Part shown: in pieces, positions 10,669 through 22,654 of the stretch
How the letters are laid out: every line of letters begins with the position of its first letter
How positions within the stretch are numbered: the first letter of the stretch is position 1
Assembly (NCBI GenBank): GCA_028673005.1
Contig: CM054120.1
Location: 58,340,057 to 58,404,056 of the forward strand
Direction: 5' to 3'
DNA length: 64,000 nucleotides
Source: Tanypteryx hageni
Lineage: Eukaryota; Arthropoda; Insecta; Odonata; Petaluridae
Program-made: the position numbers and the translations under genes
Notes under the pieces: model-generated
Databases searched by the model: none
What the model was told of the DNA's origin: nothing
Seen by the model: only the letters and a program-made list of their open reading frames with translations

Positions 10669-12306
10669 CTTTTAATATAAATGTATGACTCATTAAACAA
10701 TAAAAAATTCTCATCTAGCTCTTTCAACTCCACACACAGCCTGATCAGTCATTTGAGAGCTATTATGTGGCCTATGCAGTGGTATATAAAGCCTCATATG
10801 GGCCTTTTTAATAAAAGGTTTGGTGACCCCTACTCCACAGTATAGTATGTTAAAAAGCATTTTACTGCAATGGGACACAATTGATAAAACCTGTCTTGGG
10901 TATTAAACATCCAGTTATACTACTATTTGTTGGTATGTTGTTTTTAAATAACATACGTAATAAACCATTTTAGGCATCATTTCTCACATATGTTTACTGT
11001 GTACCTAGGAAGAAAGAAAGTTTTTATCTGTACCAATGAAATTATTTCGGTAAAGGTCTTTTATATTTTTTTAAGTTAATATGGGAGGCAAATGTGAAGA
11101 GATGAAAAATGAGTTGGTTAAATATCATTGCTTAAAAATTAAATTACGTGTGGTATCTCAAGAGAATGTAGAACGTTACATAAATTAGCATTATATCCAT
11201 GGCCATGCCATGCTGATGGATAGGGCAGCTCAGTGACCAATTCAGATGCCTCTCGAAAGAGGTTCCAAATAAAAATTTATTTCCATAAATATCCATAATT
11301 TTTCAACATCATTTATTTTTAGAATACCTACCAACAAAGTTGCAATGAATCATCTTTTAAGTGTTTATACCAAATTGACCTTGGGCTACATAGTAGTCTT
11401 ATTGTAGCAGAATTCTTCGGTGTGTATACAAGAGGCAGAGAAACCAGTACACTTATATTAACATTCTTGTATATAGTGTAACAAGGAATATACAACAGCT
11501 TATTTTTTAATTTTATTTGGCTACACTATACCCACTCTCTGTGTTTATTTATATTAAAAACTCGGGTAATTTTCATTTTACTTCTACTTTTCATTTTTGA
11601 CAACTGGGGTGCATTAAGAAAAAAAATTTAAAAGAGCATCATATTTTATCTCACCTCAGGTGGCAAACTGTCTGGGTACAGCCCTGATTTTTTCTCAACC
11701 TCTGTGGCTATGCCTTATTTTCATATTCAACAAATATCAGGTATTAGTGACTCGTAGAAATTCTGCAGCTTAGAAAATGCCCGATAATCAACTTGGAAAT
11801 ATTCACGTACCATTGTTTGGAGGAAATAGAGGTAAAAATTCATTAGCATTTAAAGAACATGTTTATGCATCCTGTCTGAAAAATATTGTAGTAAAATTCA
11901 AAATATATTCTATTTAATCTATAAAAGGCTATTTTGTCATGTTTGTATGCATATATTTTATTGTTTGTGTGCTATTGTACTTCTTTGCACAATGCATGTT
12001 ACTTTAATAATGACCTTAAAACTTGCTTCTGCATTACTGTTGGAACTACATATATTGCCTCTTGCTCTCTTCACATTTGTCTCTCAGATATTCATTGGTA
12101 TTTCACTGTCAGCAAAGATAAAATGTAATTTTTTAACTAGTTTATCATTTTATGTTTCCTATATAATAATTGTTGAGGCTCAAAATGAAAAACACTCATT
12201 ATAAATCTTCCTGTTTCTAATTAATGCAGTATTTTACTTAATGCTGTCTGATTTCTTAAGTTACTTAGTTTCTTGTTGAAAACACTTCTTACAAATGAAA
12301 ACTAAA
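10669..12306. other. AT-rich non-coding stretch
   Basis: No supported gene. Around 11220-11275 there are weak tRNA-promoter-like words (CAGCTCAGTG and AGGTTCCAAAT) that could be a very old SINE fragment, but the match is too poor to call. Open frames at 11934-12204 are AT-rich and overlap one another. Confidence 0.35.
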
Positions 12307-12314
12307 CTCCTCGT

Positions 12315-12571
12315 CAGTGGCAGACTTGGAAATTTCCTTCCCCCTAAGGCAAATTATTTTTGGCCCCCTTTATGGCACTTTTTTCCTAAAAATTCACTCA
12401 TCCATTTTGCTTGTCTGTCCATATGCAGATCATAATAGTGCAATTCATTTTGTCTCAGTATCATTAACTTTCTTTTCATTCCCTTCATGAAGTCTCATTT
12501 TTATGACCACCTTGAAGTCTCGCCACCTCTAGGCCATTGCCTACTTTGGCCTTGTTGCAGGTCCACTAATA
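12315..12571. mobile_element. Possible hAT-type MITE, 257 bp
   Basis: The left end starts CAGTGGCAGACTTGG and the right end reads, inverted, roughly TTAGTGGACCTGC, sharing the AGTGG core. The flanks CTCCTCGT (12307-12314) and CTCCTCAT (12572-12579) match at 7 of 8 positions, as an 8-bp hAT target duplication would. Terminal similarity is short, so confidence is limited. Confidence 0.42.
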
Positions 12572-12579
12572 CTCCTCAT

Positions 12580-13665
12580 GCATTTAATGACATGTTATGT
12601 GGATGATATTGGCCTGTTGAGAATTACTGACAGAACATATACTACATATATACCTATCTAAAACTAATAATATCATCAAATTCCATGTTCAACCTTGCGT
12701 ATTAATGTACCCTATTCCAGTGTTAATAGGAGAAGCATTTTTGTTGCGATCCATTTTGGTTACGGTGCTGCTTGTGACTGTCCCAAGGCAATTTTACTCA
12801 GTGGAAAAGCATTTAGAAAGCAATAAAGAATAAAATAAAATGCAGTAATCATGCATTTTGAGCAGCTAGAGATTTGTGACCATTAAATAATTAATTATAT
12901 CATGAAAATTCGTCTATATTTGTTTTGAGTTTTTATTTATTCATAATCACTATGAGAATGCTATATACTGAGTTGATTTATTTTACAGGTGATTTCAGGT
13001 ATTCTTCCCTGCCAACAGATTACACTTAATATATTTAGTGTTCTACTCAGAGGAAGGAGGGAATTGAAATACCTTGGAGGAAATAAACATCTCAACAGTG
13101 CTCTCTCTAAATGAATGGGTCAAAAGTTCCTAAATGGTGGACAACCTTTGTTGCAGTTCCAACAACAATATATGAATTTGCTTTGTTTTCAATTTTAGCG
13201 AATCCAAGTTGATGAATTGATTCTCTGTTATCAAAAGTTATTAAAAATTGTATACACTGTAAAATATTTTTATTATTCCTTTACCTTAAATAGCTATAGA
13301 AATTTTATGTTAAATAAATCATAAGCTATTAGATGTGTAATCACAAACTATCTATAGTTTTGCAAAGAATTTAATTTGTTAAAAGAAACATGGAATGATT
13401 AATAATAAGAATGAACTGTATACCTTTATATAGAGACATTTTTAACCTAAGTGGACTATGGAATTAAATCATAATAATAAATTCCAAAAAGTGAGGGTGA
13501 AGAAATCCTCCCTTATAGAATCATTCCATCTAATTTTAAAGAATTGTTCTGATGATATGAGGAAATGAGAGAAATTTTGACGATTGAAAACTTTGCATTC
13601 CTGTGTTGTGTTGAAATTGACATAGCTTTTGATTGCTTGAGATCCTATTGTTATGCTTATTATGT
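12580..13665. other. AT-rich non-coding stretch
   Basis: No gene or element that I can support. Confidence 0.35.
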
Positions 13666-13673
13666 TAGAGTCA

Positions 13674-13810
13674 AACTCGTTTATAACGAGCACGGTTGTA
13701 ACAAGTTCACGGCTATAGTGAGCAAATGCTACCTCCAAGATAAGTTTACAAGCATTTACATACAAATATTTCACGTATATAATGAGCACGCTTCACGGAT
13801 ATATCGAGCA
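13674..13810 (+). repeat. Subterminal short repeats at the left end of the Tigger-like element
   Basis: Variants of a motif around ACGGCTATAGTGAGCAAA recur about every 30-50 bases: ATAACGAGCACGG near 13683, CACGGCTATAGTGAGCAAA near 13709, CACGTATATAATGAGCAC near 13771 and CACGGATATATCGAGCAAA near 13794. Similar copies lie at the right end (about 15860-15925). They are probably transposase binding sites, an inference from position. Confidence 0.5.
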
Positions 13811-14279
13811 AACTTTGACCACTTCTCACTGTCTCAAACGCGGCGGCGGTCAGCCCCTTCAATCCTCATAGTGACTCAAAATATGTGTTCTCGAGTCTAG
13901 CCTCTACACCCTATCCCTCGGGGAGGTTAAAGACCGCGGAATTGTTGTTAAAAAATAATCCCTTTGTCCAAACCAAGAATTCCCAACTTGCAGGTACAGT
14001 GGCACTCGCAGAGGTCCATTGTCCTCTCCTTCCAACCCCAGCTCTTTTACAACCAGGAGGTTGTGTTTGGAAGGGGGTAAGGGCATGTACAATGGCGCCC
14101 ACCCCCGTCGCTCAGCCAAATGCACCCAACACCCTTTCCCACATAAAGATGGGAAATCCCACGTTTAATCCGTCTCCTCATTAACTCTTCCTGGAATTGG
14201 TATGCTCACAGTTTGCAAAGAAAGTTCGTAGCATTGATCACAAAAATCAGTTGAGATTTTGCCCTTGAACGAGTAACAT

Positions 14280-15693
14280 GTCCGTACATAAAAGGAAGTG
14301 TTTGTCTATTCGTGAAAAGGTTGATATTATTCGAGAGTTAGAACGTGGTAAAATGTTGAAGTGTGTAAAAAATTTAATTTATCGTTGTCTACGGTTTCAA
14401 CCTTATGGCAAAACAAAGAAGCGATTTTATCTGCACTAGAGAACAACCTAACAATGAACAAGAAAATGAGGAAGTGTGACTTGGGTACTGTTGATCAAGC
14501 ACTTCTGGAGTGGTTTAAGAGGCAGAGAAATGCTGGTTTCCCCATCAAGGTACAGGCAGATAAATTTGCAAAACAGTTAGGACATGAGAACTTCACATGC
14601 AATAACATTGTTTATGCGAAAGGCCCTGTCAGCAGATTCAAAAACGGCAAGTGAATGGGTGAAAAGTGTTTGGGAGGAGTGTCGAAAAGGTTACAGAGAA
14701 GAAGACATCTACAATGCCGACGAAACTGGACTGTTTTACAACATGATGCCTGATGCAACGTTTAAATTCAAAGGTGACAAATGTGTTGGTGGCAAAAGAC
14801 CTAATAATCGTTTAACAGTTTTAATGTGCGCAAACATGAATGGGACTGACAAAAAAAAAACTTTTTGTTATTGGTAAGTCACAAAAACCATGTTGTTTCA
14901 AAAATGTAAAGAAGCTTCCCGTTGAATATGCAGCTAATAAAAAGGCATGGATGACTTCCAATATTTTTCAGAAATATGTAAGTCAGTGGAACAACGAGTT
15001 ACGGAGGAAAAATAAAAACATTCTACTCCTTGTCGATAACTGTCCTGCGCACCCACATATGCAGGAGTTATCCAATGTAAAACTGGTGTTTTGCCTCCAA
15101 ATGCGACTTCTATTTTGCAGCCAATGGACATGGGGATAATTTAAAATTTTAAATGCCATTTCAAGTGATTTTTTGTTCTATAGTTGATTGAAAGTAGGGA
15201 AAGAGGTTTAGATGGCAACGAGTCTGTATTGAATGCAATTCATTTGATGACAGATGCATGTTTCAACTACAACGATCATAAACAGTTTTCGAAAGTCTGG
15301 TTTAATATCGGGAGAATTTTCGATTGATAACCATAACGTTGATGAAGATCAGAATGGCTTAAAGAAAATGGCATTGCGAATTTTGACCATGTAAATGACA
15401 TTGACAATTTTGTTCATGTTGATGATGATTTGATTACCAGTGGAATTCCTATGGAGAGTGAAATGATAGAGATAGTATAAAGCACAGCAGACAGTGATGA
15501 AGACAATGTTGAATGTGTCGAAAACACAATCCATACTCAGGATGCCGTGGAAACATTAAATGATTTTTTTGAAAACATTGACATTTCCGATGGTTTTTTT
15601 AGTGCACTAAGTGTAATAAGAGGAAACTTCAAAGTGAAATCTATGAAACAGGCTACTATTCAAAGTTATTTTTGTAAAAAGGGGAGTGATTAA
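14280..15693 (+). pseudogene. Tigger/pogo-like DDE transposase, frameshifted
   Basis: Translation from ATG 14280 gives MSVHKRKCLSIREKVDIIRE, the first helix-turn-helix of a CENP-B-type DNA-binding domain. A frameshift near 14355 leads to EVCKKFNLSLSTVSTLW in another frame. Around 14605-14625 the second DNA-binding motif appears to have lost roughly 20 residues, judged against the usual family layout. The DDE domain follows: D in NADETGLF (14719-14721), D in LLLVDNCPAHPH (15035-15037) and D in LQPMDMGI (15127-15129). Further frameshifts lie near 14855 and 15090, with stops after 15135 and near 15478. The tail ends in MKQATIQSYFCKKGSD, stop at 15691-15693. Known relatives share the ADETGLF and VDNCPAH motifs, so the family call is firm; the copy is non-functional. 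Confidence 0.88.
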
Positions 15694-16013
15694 GGATACA
15701 GCTGTGAGTAAATTTTATATGTACGTATGTTTACTTTAAATTTTCTAGTTTATTCTCATTTTTAGGTTTTTTCATAAATTTACTAAATAACCTTTCTGTT
15801 TATATATTCACTTTTACTTCTTATGTCTTATTTCACCATATGCATGCATGCTTTTGCCTTCACGGATATTAAGTTTAACGGCTATAACGAGCAAAACTAA
15901 ACGGTCCCGTGGCATTCGTTATAGCCGAGTTTGACTGTAGTTACCTGAAAAGAGGTGAACTCCTCCTAAAACATTAACGATAAAATTTCACCAGTGCCAA
16001 TAATACCCTAAGG

Positions 16014-16339
16014 CAGTGTTGCCCAAACTTTTCTAGTGGTGAGCCACATCAGTGGTTGTGAATCCCTTGGCGGGCCCCATTTGAAGTTGCCAATTCTTCG
16101 GTGGGCCGGATTGAGTTTAAATCGGAAGTTTTCTATATATTCTGAGGTGCCATATAAGTGAAACTCAAGTCTAAATAAGGTTTTCATGGCTAACATTTCA
16201 TTATTTAAAAGTTTTATTATAAAAATGTATGAATTTGTGTTAAATTTTTTTAATTGCTTTTTTGCCATAGCTTCGCAGGCCACACAAAAACCCTTTGTGG
16301 GCTGCATTTGGCCCATGGGCCGTAGTTTGGGTGCCCTTG
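16014..16339. mobile_element. hAT-type MITE, 326 bp
   Basis: The left end CAGTGTTGCCCAAACTTTT and the right end AGTTTGGGTGCCCTTG are inverted matches over AAACT...GGGC. Flanks CCCTAAGG (16006-16013) and CCATAAGG (16340-16347) agree at 7 of 8 bases, the size of a hAT target duplication. Internal GGGCCGG and GCCCATGGGCCG words near the ends are typical of this class. Open frames inside are chance. Confidence 0.72.
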
Positions 16340-16347
16340 CCATAAGG

Positions 16348-17042
16348 AATTCAAAATACTTTCTTCATTTGAATTGCATACAGCAGTTATTCTATATTTT
16401 AGGACGTTCACTTTGATAATGCTGATTTTTATGGTGCAGCTACTTGGCAACTTGATATAAAAACATTAGATTTACTTAGTATATACTTATATTAGATGAA
16501 TCTTGGCTTTCCAAATGTTAAAATAGAAAAAAAACTTATATTCAGATAATTGCAGTATGTATACTAAGCGTTTTACTGCCAAGCCTACAGCTGTATACCA
16601 TGCTAGAAATGCCTGACTGACTTTTCTAATAATATAATCAATTGGTAATTTATCCATATTAAAGCTATTTTTGAAGCTAAGGGGTTGAAAACATTGAGAA
16701 TCATTCAGAATAAATGATTAATCAATCTGTCACCAAAAAAGAAGTTGGGTGAAAACAAAAAAGTCCACATTGGGTAGGCTAAATCGGCTTGTGGCAGTCT
16801 TAGCATGGTGTGCTGATTCAGCTCACTGGCAGCAAAAGGGTAAATCAACATGATACCTGTCTCTAATTGGTATTGAAATTTATCAGTATCATTGATATTA
16901 ACATTTTCAATTTTAACTTATCAATTCTCTGTAAAAAAAAGTTTAATTAATCCTATATGATAAGAGTAAGTCCTTGATTTATGTAGTAGGTGAATTCTCA
17001 GAAAACATGACATTAAACCAAATGACAAAACAAAACCTGTTT
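16348..17042. other. Non-coding stretch between two MITEs
   Basis: I see nothing supportable here. Confidence 0.35.
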
Positions 17043-17050
17043 CCATAGAC

Positions 17051-17373
17051 CAGGGGCATGCAACATATAGCCCATAAACTTCATTAAGCCCACGAAAGCA
17101 TTCTTTATGGCCTATGAAGTTTTGATGAAGATGATGTTTACTACAAATAATTTTGTATATTTTAATTGCTCTTGTTGCCATTAGATCTTGCCTGCTCAAG
17201 TTTTATGCAAAGAAATGGTTTAGACTTGATTTTCCATTTTAGTGTCATATATGATCTCTCATAAACTCTGATGTAAACTCTCATCTGGCCTACCAAGGCA
17301 CTCGTGACTTCAAATGCCAAAGTGTTTGGATCTACGAATGCAGCCCGCCATATATAAAGGTTGCACATCCCTG
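17051..17373. mobile_element. hAT-type MITE, 323 bp
   Basis: The left end CAGGGGCATGCAAC and the inverted right end CAGGGATGTGCAAC match at 11 of 14 positions. Flanks CCATAGAC (17043-17050) and CCATAGGC (17374-17381) match at 7 of 8. It is nearly the same length as the element at 16014 but has different termini, so a separate hAT family is likely. Confidence 0.72.
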
Positions 17374-17381
17374 CCATAGGC

Positions 17382-20300
17382 TTAATGATATACATCAAGG
17401 ATATATCCTGGCCAGCAAGCTGCAATGACAATGACATGTTTAGTGGCATGAACATTATCAGTCAAATAATTTTCAAATTCGAGGAACAATACCTTTGGTC
17501 ACACTTTCAGCACTGACATTTACTTTTTCTCTATTCACCTAAAATATCCTCTCAGTTGCAGAAGATACACACTATGCTCATTGTATGTCCACTGCATGTT
17601 ACGCTGCTCTAAAACACATAAGTATATCTAATTTCATCTCCAGCTTTATAGCTTACTCTTATTCTTTGATTTGAATGGTGAGTTGAACAAATTGAGGTAT
17701 TTTTTTAAAGACAGCCTTATATCAGAATGGCATAGTATATATGATGTTTGTTCCCTGATGTGATAGTAGTGTTATATCAAAACAATGCAAGTTGGTTCAA
17801 CGGAATTATTGAACTAGTCTTATGGCATGATGCATTCTTAAATTCATTCATATTACATTAAGCATTGGCTCTTCAGAAATCCAAGAAACGTGGGAAGAAC
17901 ATTCTTCTGTGCCTAAATTATTCAGGGTTCTTATAAATGGGAATGACCAATAAACCAAGTTTACTCAACCTTTATAGAGTTTCTGGGATGGGATTGTCTT
18001 GAAAACATGAAAAATATGTGTATTATATGGAAATTGGGTTGGGTTAGGTTGGTTGGGTTGGGTTGATTGCAGCACACACTTGGTGGCCAAATATATTAAC
18101 AGAATTGGCCAGAATTGTTACTATGACTAGTCTTTAACTGTTTCCAATACAACCTGTCCCAGAAACTCGTCAAAGGTTGGTATTCCTGGGCATCAAGATT
18201 ACATATGAGCATGAATATCATATTATTTATCACAGAATTATGTTTAAAAGATGCTCATAATCTGCACATTTATCAAGATTCGATTCTGAGTTACTTTCTC
18301 ATTAATTTAACATCATGAAATAGTTAAAATTTTATTGAAAATGATTTGATCCATTAGAGATCCCCTGCTGCGAGGGGGCAGGAACCTGAGCTCAGTTTCA
18401 GGATGAATCCTTGAGATTTGAACAGCTAATCTAAGTTAATGACGGACATGAGGTCTAAGCAGCGGTCAGTTTTCAATGTGGTTCCAGCATTTTAACATGA
18501 GCCAATAATGTTACTGATGACCAGTTTTGCTCAAATGATATCTTAAGAAAACAAAAGTAATTTCATCAATGGAATATGAAAGAATGGAGAAAGAAAGACA
18601 GTAGGGATTAAGCAAGGAAGGAATTTGGACCATTATTTGACAAATGGTCTGTGCTTATAGGATAAACTGGGTACTCCTTGTTGCCCTGTCCTACACAACC
18701 CTCAATTTCTTCATAACTTTTTCCTTTTAAGTGATCTTCATTCAATGTTATCCTTATTCATAAGGTCTCCTCTCAAGAAATTATGAGTCATTAGGTTTCT
18801 TTTTTCCTATCACTTATGTTATCCTCCTTTCCTATCCCTATCAATTATTTCTCATTTATTACTTTATCAATCTATTTTATTTATTGCATTCTTCTCTACA
18901 TGGGCATTTTAAATCATTTCAAGTATTTCCAATAAATTTAATTTAGTCTCAATATTTCTGCTTTAGGAGGAAATTTAAATTATAGGTGTAATAATGAAAA
19001 TGTTCATATTATGGTCATTTGTATATTTTGTTGGAAGGTTGTGTGGGAGGGCAAATTTGAAGAGATGAAATAATAATCAACTGAAAATGAAAATGAATGC
19101 CTGTGATGCCTCAAGAGAATTCATGCCATGTTTCAAAGGAGTATTGTTGGATAAAAATATCCCTTCAGCTTTAAATTTCTGGCTGTGGTTTACAACTTTT
19201 CTTTTATAAAAGGTTTGTGATTATAGACAAAACCAGGCTCTCCAAATGATCCATTTATTCACAGATTTTTTCATAATTCTCTCCTTTTCTAGCGATTCAA
19301 ATGTTGAAACCCTCCAGACAAACCAATATTCCATACACAACATTTCACCAACTTCTTCCTTAGCTCTTCATTCTTGCTTACATATTGAAATACATCTCTT
19401 TCATCTGCACCTAATGTTTGCTTTGGTTATTCATGGCCCATTTTCATTTGAGAGTTATGCATCTCTTGTTATAATGTTTCTAAGATTTTTATGCCATTCA
19501 ATTTCATTTAGTTGCTTACAATTCAAGTCCTCTTCTTTTTTGTCACTCAATAACCTTTGATTTTTCTACTTTTACTTCTATCCTATATGCTCTCATGTTA
19601 TTCAAAGGTGGGTATGAACGTTTAATTGCTTGAGAAACAATTTTGGGAACTATTTGTGGAAGAACCTTTGTTGCTGCCAAGTAATATATACATACTGATT
19701 GGTCCCATACATCAAACTTTCAGACTTTCTCTCCCCCAACTTTGGCCATCATTTCTTTAAATAATAGTTTCTAGCTCTTTAATACTCCATTGCTATAATT
19801 GAAAGTACACTTAATTTTCATTGTGTTTATGTTCTCCTTAAATAATTTTTAATGAAGTGAAGTTTTGAAAAAGAAAATTCTTAACTTTATGCATTAGTGG
19901 GAATTATTAGTAACGATGTAATTATCGTAAAATCTTTGATGAAAAAAATTTTTTCTTTCATTATAATCCAAGAAGTAAAAACGATAATAATTTTGCTAGC
20001 AATCAACACAGTTCACAGTAGGAACTATCTAGCTAAAATGAATAACACTGCTAAGTTTCGATGTGGCATCTATAGAGTTTAGAATAATTAATTGTTGAAA
20101 TAATAAATTGTTGGAGAGAAAAGCAGTTGGAATCTTGAGGATATTACGATGAGCATTTGCTTAAAATATGAAAACAGGATGTTTTACTAAAATAAGTTTG
20201 GTTAGAGAGTTGAATATAAGTTGCCTTTGGCAAGAAAAAGTGATAGGATTGAAAGGAGGAAAGCATTACAATTTTTCTCTATCCTGCTCTGTCTCTTTTT

Positions 20301-21060
20301 AAAAAATCAGCCAATGGAACTCATTCTATAACCTGATGATGCAATGGCAGGAAAAAATAAGCAGTCAATGAATCCTCGATTGGGTGAGAATTTTCTCAAT
20401 TGTCTTTATAACTCAAATGATTAAGTTAAGAATCTCAAAATTTATTAAACTATTGAGAGCCATAATTTTTTGTTTTTGCATATCAATTTATTCTTCATTT
20501 ATGCGGTCAGTTACGAATATGCATTAACAGGTAGTGGACTAAACTCCCATAACATGTGGAAGCTCGAACAGTATAAGCATTCAGTGAAATTGCAGTACTT
20601 ATTTTAGTTGCTAAGGCATTTATTTTTCGCAACTTTAATGAAATTCAATTACAATGAGATGATAGGTGAAGGATTTTCGAAGCTACTATGATAGAAAAAA
20701 TTTCTTTTTTGAAAATTATACTTGCAATAACATACGATGTTGTTTTAAAAGGTGATGGCTGGGAAATTGTACCATCTTGATTATAAAGACAAACGTTGCT
20801 ATATAGCGTTAGGGAATCCCGCCGTAACATCTTACTTCAAATATTATCATGGCCAATTATTTTTATTATGTTTTTTGGTCTAACTATTTTTTTCCTCTCC
20901 GAGTCCGGTAGAATTCAAATGAGCAATTGTAACTCAAATAATTACAACAATATTATTAAAATTGAATTGCAGCTAGTATAACATTATTTTTATGCTCCTT
21001 TGTTGCTCCCTTACTTAGTTATGCGTCATTCAAAAATAACTGCTTCATTCATTCATTTCT
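17382..21060. other. AT-rich non-coding stretch
   Basis: No supported gene, RNA or element apart from a short GGTTG-type simple repeat at 18034-18066. A 104-codon open frame at 19246 is Phe/Leu/Ser-rich, AT-rich and without exon borders. Confidence 0.35.
18034..18066 (+). repeat. Short GGTTGGG-type simple repeat
   Basis: About 33 bases consist of GGTTGGG and GGTTAGG variants. It contains the insect telomere word TTAGG only once. Confidence 0.5.
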
Positions 21061-21350
21061 GAGACGAAAACTGAAGTGCCTTGGAATATTTGAACGATGC
21101 CGGCATCTTTGAGGTTGGGCGATGCTCGGATTTCGGAGCGAGGGGAGGCCCCTAGCTTTCGTCCGTGGCAACACCGCAGAGAGGTCGTAAATTTACTTAC
21201 GGTGAAGGAGCTAGTGGAACGAAGGCCCCTGTGCCTAGAAGTGTGGTCGACTTAACAGTTCTCCATTATAACTAAAAGTGTAAAAGCCGCAGATGAGCAT
21301 GGAAATCAACTGCAGGATCAACAGGTGTGAGAAAACTCGTCTTAACTGAC
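21061..21350. other. CpG-richer island, possible promoter or 5' exon region
   Basis: CpG dinucleotides are clearly denser here than in the flanking AT-rich DNA. It includes the perfect 12-bp palindrome GATGCCGGCATC (21096-21107). On the minus strand CACCGTAAGTAAAT near 21195-21205 would be an excellent splice donor. No open coding frame accompanies it, so a 5'-untranslated exon of a minus-strand gene is possible but unproven. Confidence 0.25.
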
Positions 21351-21794
21351 CTCATCCCCGCAACTACTGCGCATCTTACCCTCCTTCACCAGGAAATAGT
21401 GAGTCAAAAATTCAAACATTTCCACACTGCCTTTTGGAGAGAGTTGTTTATCCTATGTATTCGTTACTTGTTGGAAATCTGTTCCATGTTAAATGTTAAC
21501 TTGCGTATAATTTACTGACGCTCGAGGTATTGTGTGTACGTTGGAATGAAAGGTTTATTGCCATTGTTCGGAGAATATCTACTGCGACACCAAGCGTCAC
21601 CTGATCGCTCGAAAAGAGAATGATGAAGTATACGGGGAGAGTGATTTGGAAGATTTTTATGCCTCGGTTATCCTGGTCGGAATATTTTATGAATTATTCT
21701 TTAACGGGTGGCGTTTAAATTTCCCATAGCCCGTGGTGACATGAAGTCAAAGCCCAGAGTTTTGCTAAATTGTTCGTATAAATACGCATTACAC

Positions 21795-21900
21795 CAGCGT
21801 TTCTCAACCTTTTTGGTAATACGGCCCACCTAAGCTACAGGAAATTATCCGCGGCACACTTAAATTCCAAGAAATTTTCTGCGGACTACCAACATATATA
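21795..21900 (+). mobile_element. Truncated hAT-like element end
   Basis: CAGCGTTTCTCAACCTTTTT followed by words such as GGCCCACC and GCGGCACAC is the usual opening of a class of hAT-related elements. No matching right end is visible before the gap. Confidence 0.45.
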
Positions 21901-21924
21901 TTAATATGCGGCAACCGAAAAATA

Positions 21925-22015
21925 TGTCCCTGGACAAAATGTCCTCTTGCATAATGGCCCAGGTCAAAATGCTCCCGAACACAAGGTAGGACTAAATGCC
22001 CCTACGCACCAGAAT
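21925..22015 (+). repeat. Degenerate short tandem repeat built on CAAAATG.CC
   Basis: Four to five decayed copies of a word like GGACAAAATGTCC are spaced about 15-20 bases apart, e.g. GGACAAAATGTCC, CATAATGGCC, GTCAAAATGCTCC and GACTAAATGCCC. Confidence 0.45.
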
Positions 22016-22154
22016 ACGTATTAATTATTCCCTCTCCGATATTGGTAAATTTTAAAATCGGTCAGATGCTTAATTATAACGCCTTTATCAGTTTTGGTAT
22101 TTATTTTGTTCTGAAAATATAAATTAGTGAAATTATCCTCCATGTAGACGTTTT

Positions 22155-22654
22155 NNNNNNNNNNNNNNNNNNNNNNNNNNNNNNNNNNNNNNNNNNNNNN
22201 NNNNNNNNNNNNNNNNNNNNNNNNNNNNNNNNNNNNNNNNNNNNNNNNNNNNNNNNNNNNNNNNNNNNNNNNNNNNNNNNNNNNNNNNNNNNNNNNNNNN
22301 NNNNNNNNNNNNNNNNNNNNNNNNNNNNNNNNNNNNNNNNNNNNNNNNNNNNNNNNNNNNNNNNNNNNNNNNNNNNNNNNNNNNNNNNNNNNNNNNNNNN
22401 NNNNNNNNNNNNNNNNNNNNNNNNNNNNNNNNNNNNNNNNNNNNNNNNNNNNNNNNNNNNNNNNNNNNNNNNNNNNNNNNNNNNNNNNNNNNNNNNNNNN
22501 NNNNNNNNNNNNNNNNNNNNNNNNNNNNNNNNNNNNNNNNNNNNNNNNNNNNNNNNNNNNNNNNNNNNNNNNNNNNNNNNNNNNNNNNNNNNNNNNNNNN
22601 NNNNNNNNNNNNNNNNNNNNNNNNNNNNNNNNNNNNNNNNNNNNNNNNNNNNNN
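22155..22654. other. Assembly gap of exactly 500 N
   Basis: The round number suggests a default gap of unknown true size. Unique-looking sequence lies on its left and tandem-array sequence, beginning inside coding exon 2, on its right. Minus-strand open frames spanning the N run are artefacts. Confidence 0.98.

Larger units (their letters stand above)
13668..15937 (+). mobile_element. Tigger/pogo-like (Tc1-mariner superfamily) DNA transposon, 2270 bp, inactive
   Basis: TA dinucleotides at 13666-13667 and 15938-15939 flank the element. The left end GAGTCAAACTCG and the inverted right end CAGTCAAACTCG differ at one base. Subterminal copies of a CACGG.TATA..GAGCA motif occur inside both ends. 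The interior is a CENP-B-type DDE transposase relic in the same orientation. Element size, TA target and transposase type all agree with Tigger/pogo-like elements. Confidence 0.85.

Noticed and set aside
13904..14184. Overlapping 63-99-codon frames at the left side of the Tigger-like element
   Set aside because: They lie in the element's untranslated GC-richer region, overlap on both strands and match nothing recognisable.
18034..18066. Interstitial telomere repeat
   Set aside because: Only one TTAGG occurs; the rest is GGTTGGG-like and the run is 33 bases.
19246..19560. 104-codon open frame as a gene
   Set aside because: Composition is Phe/Leu/Ser/His-rich, as expected from AT-rich, T-biased DNA, and there are no exon or promoter cues.
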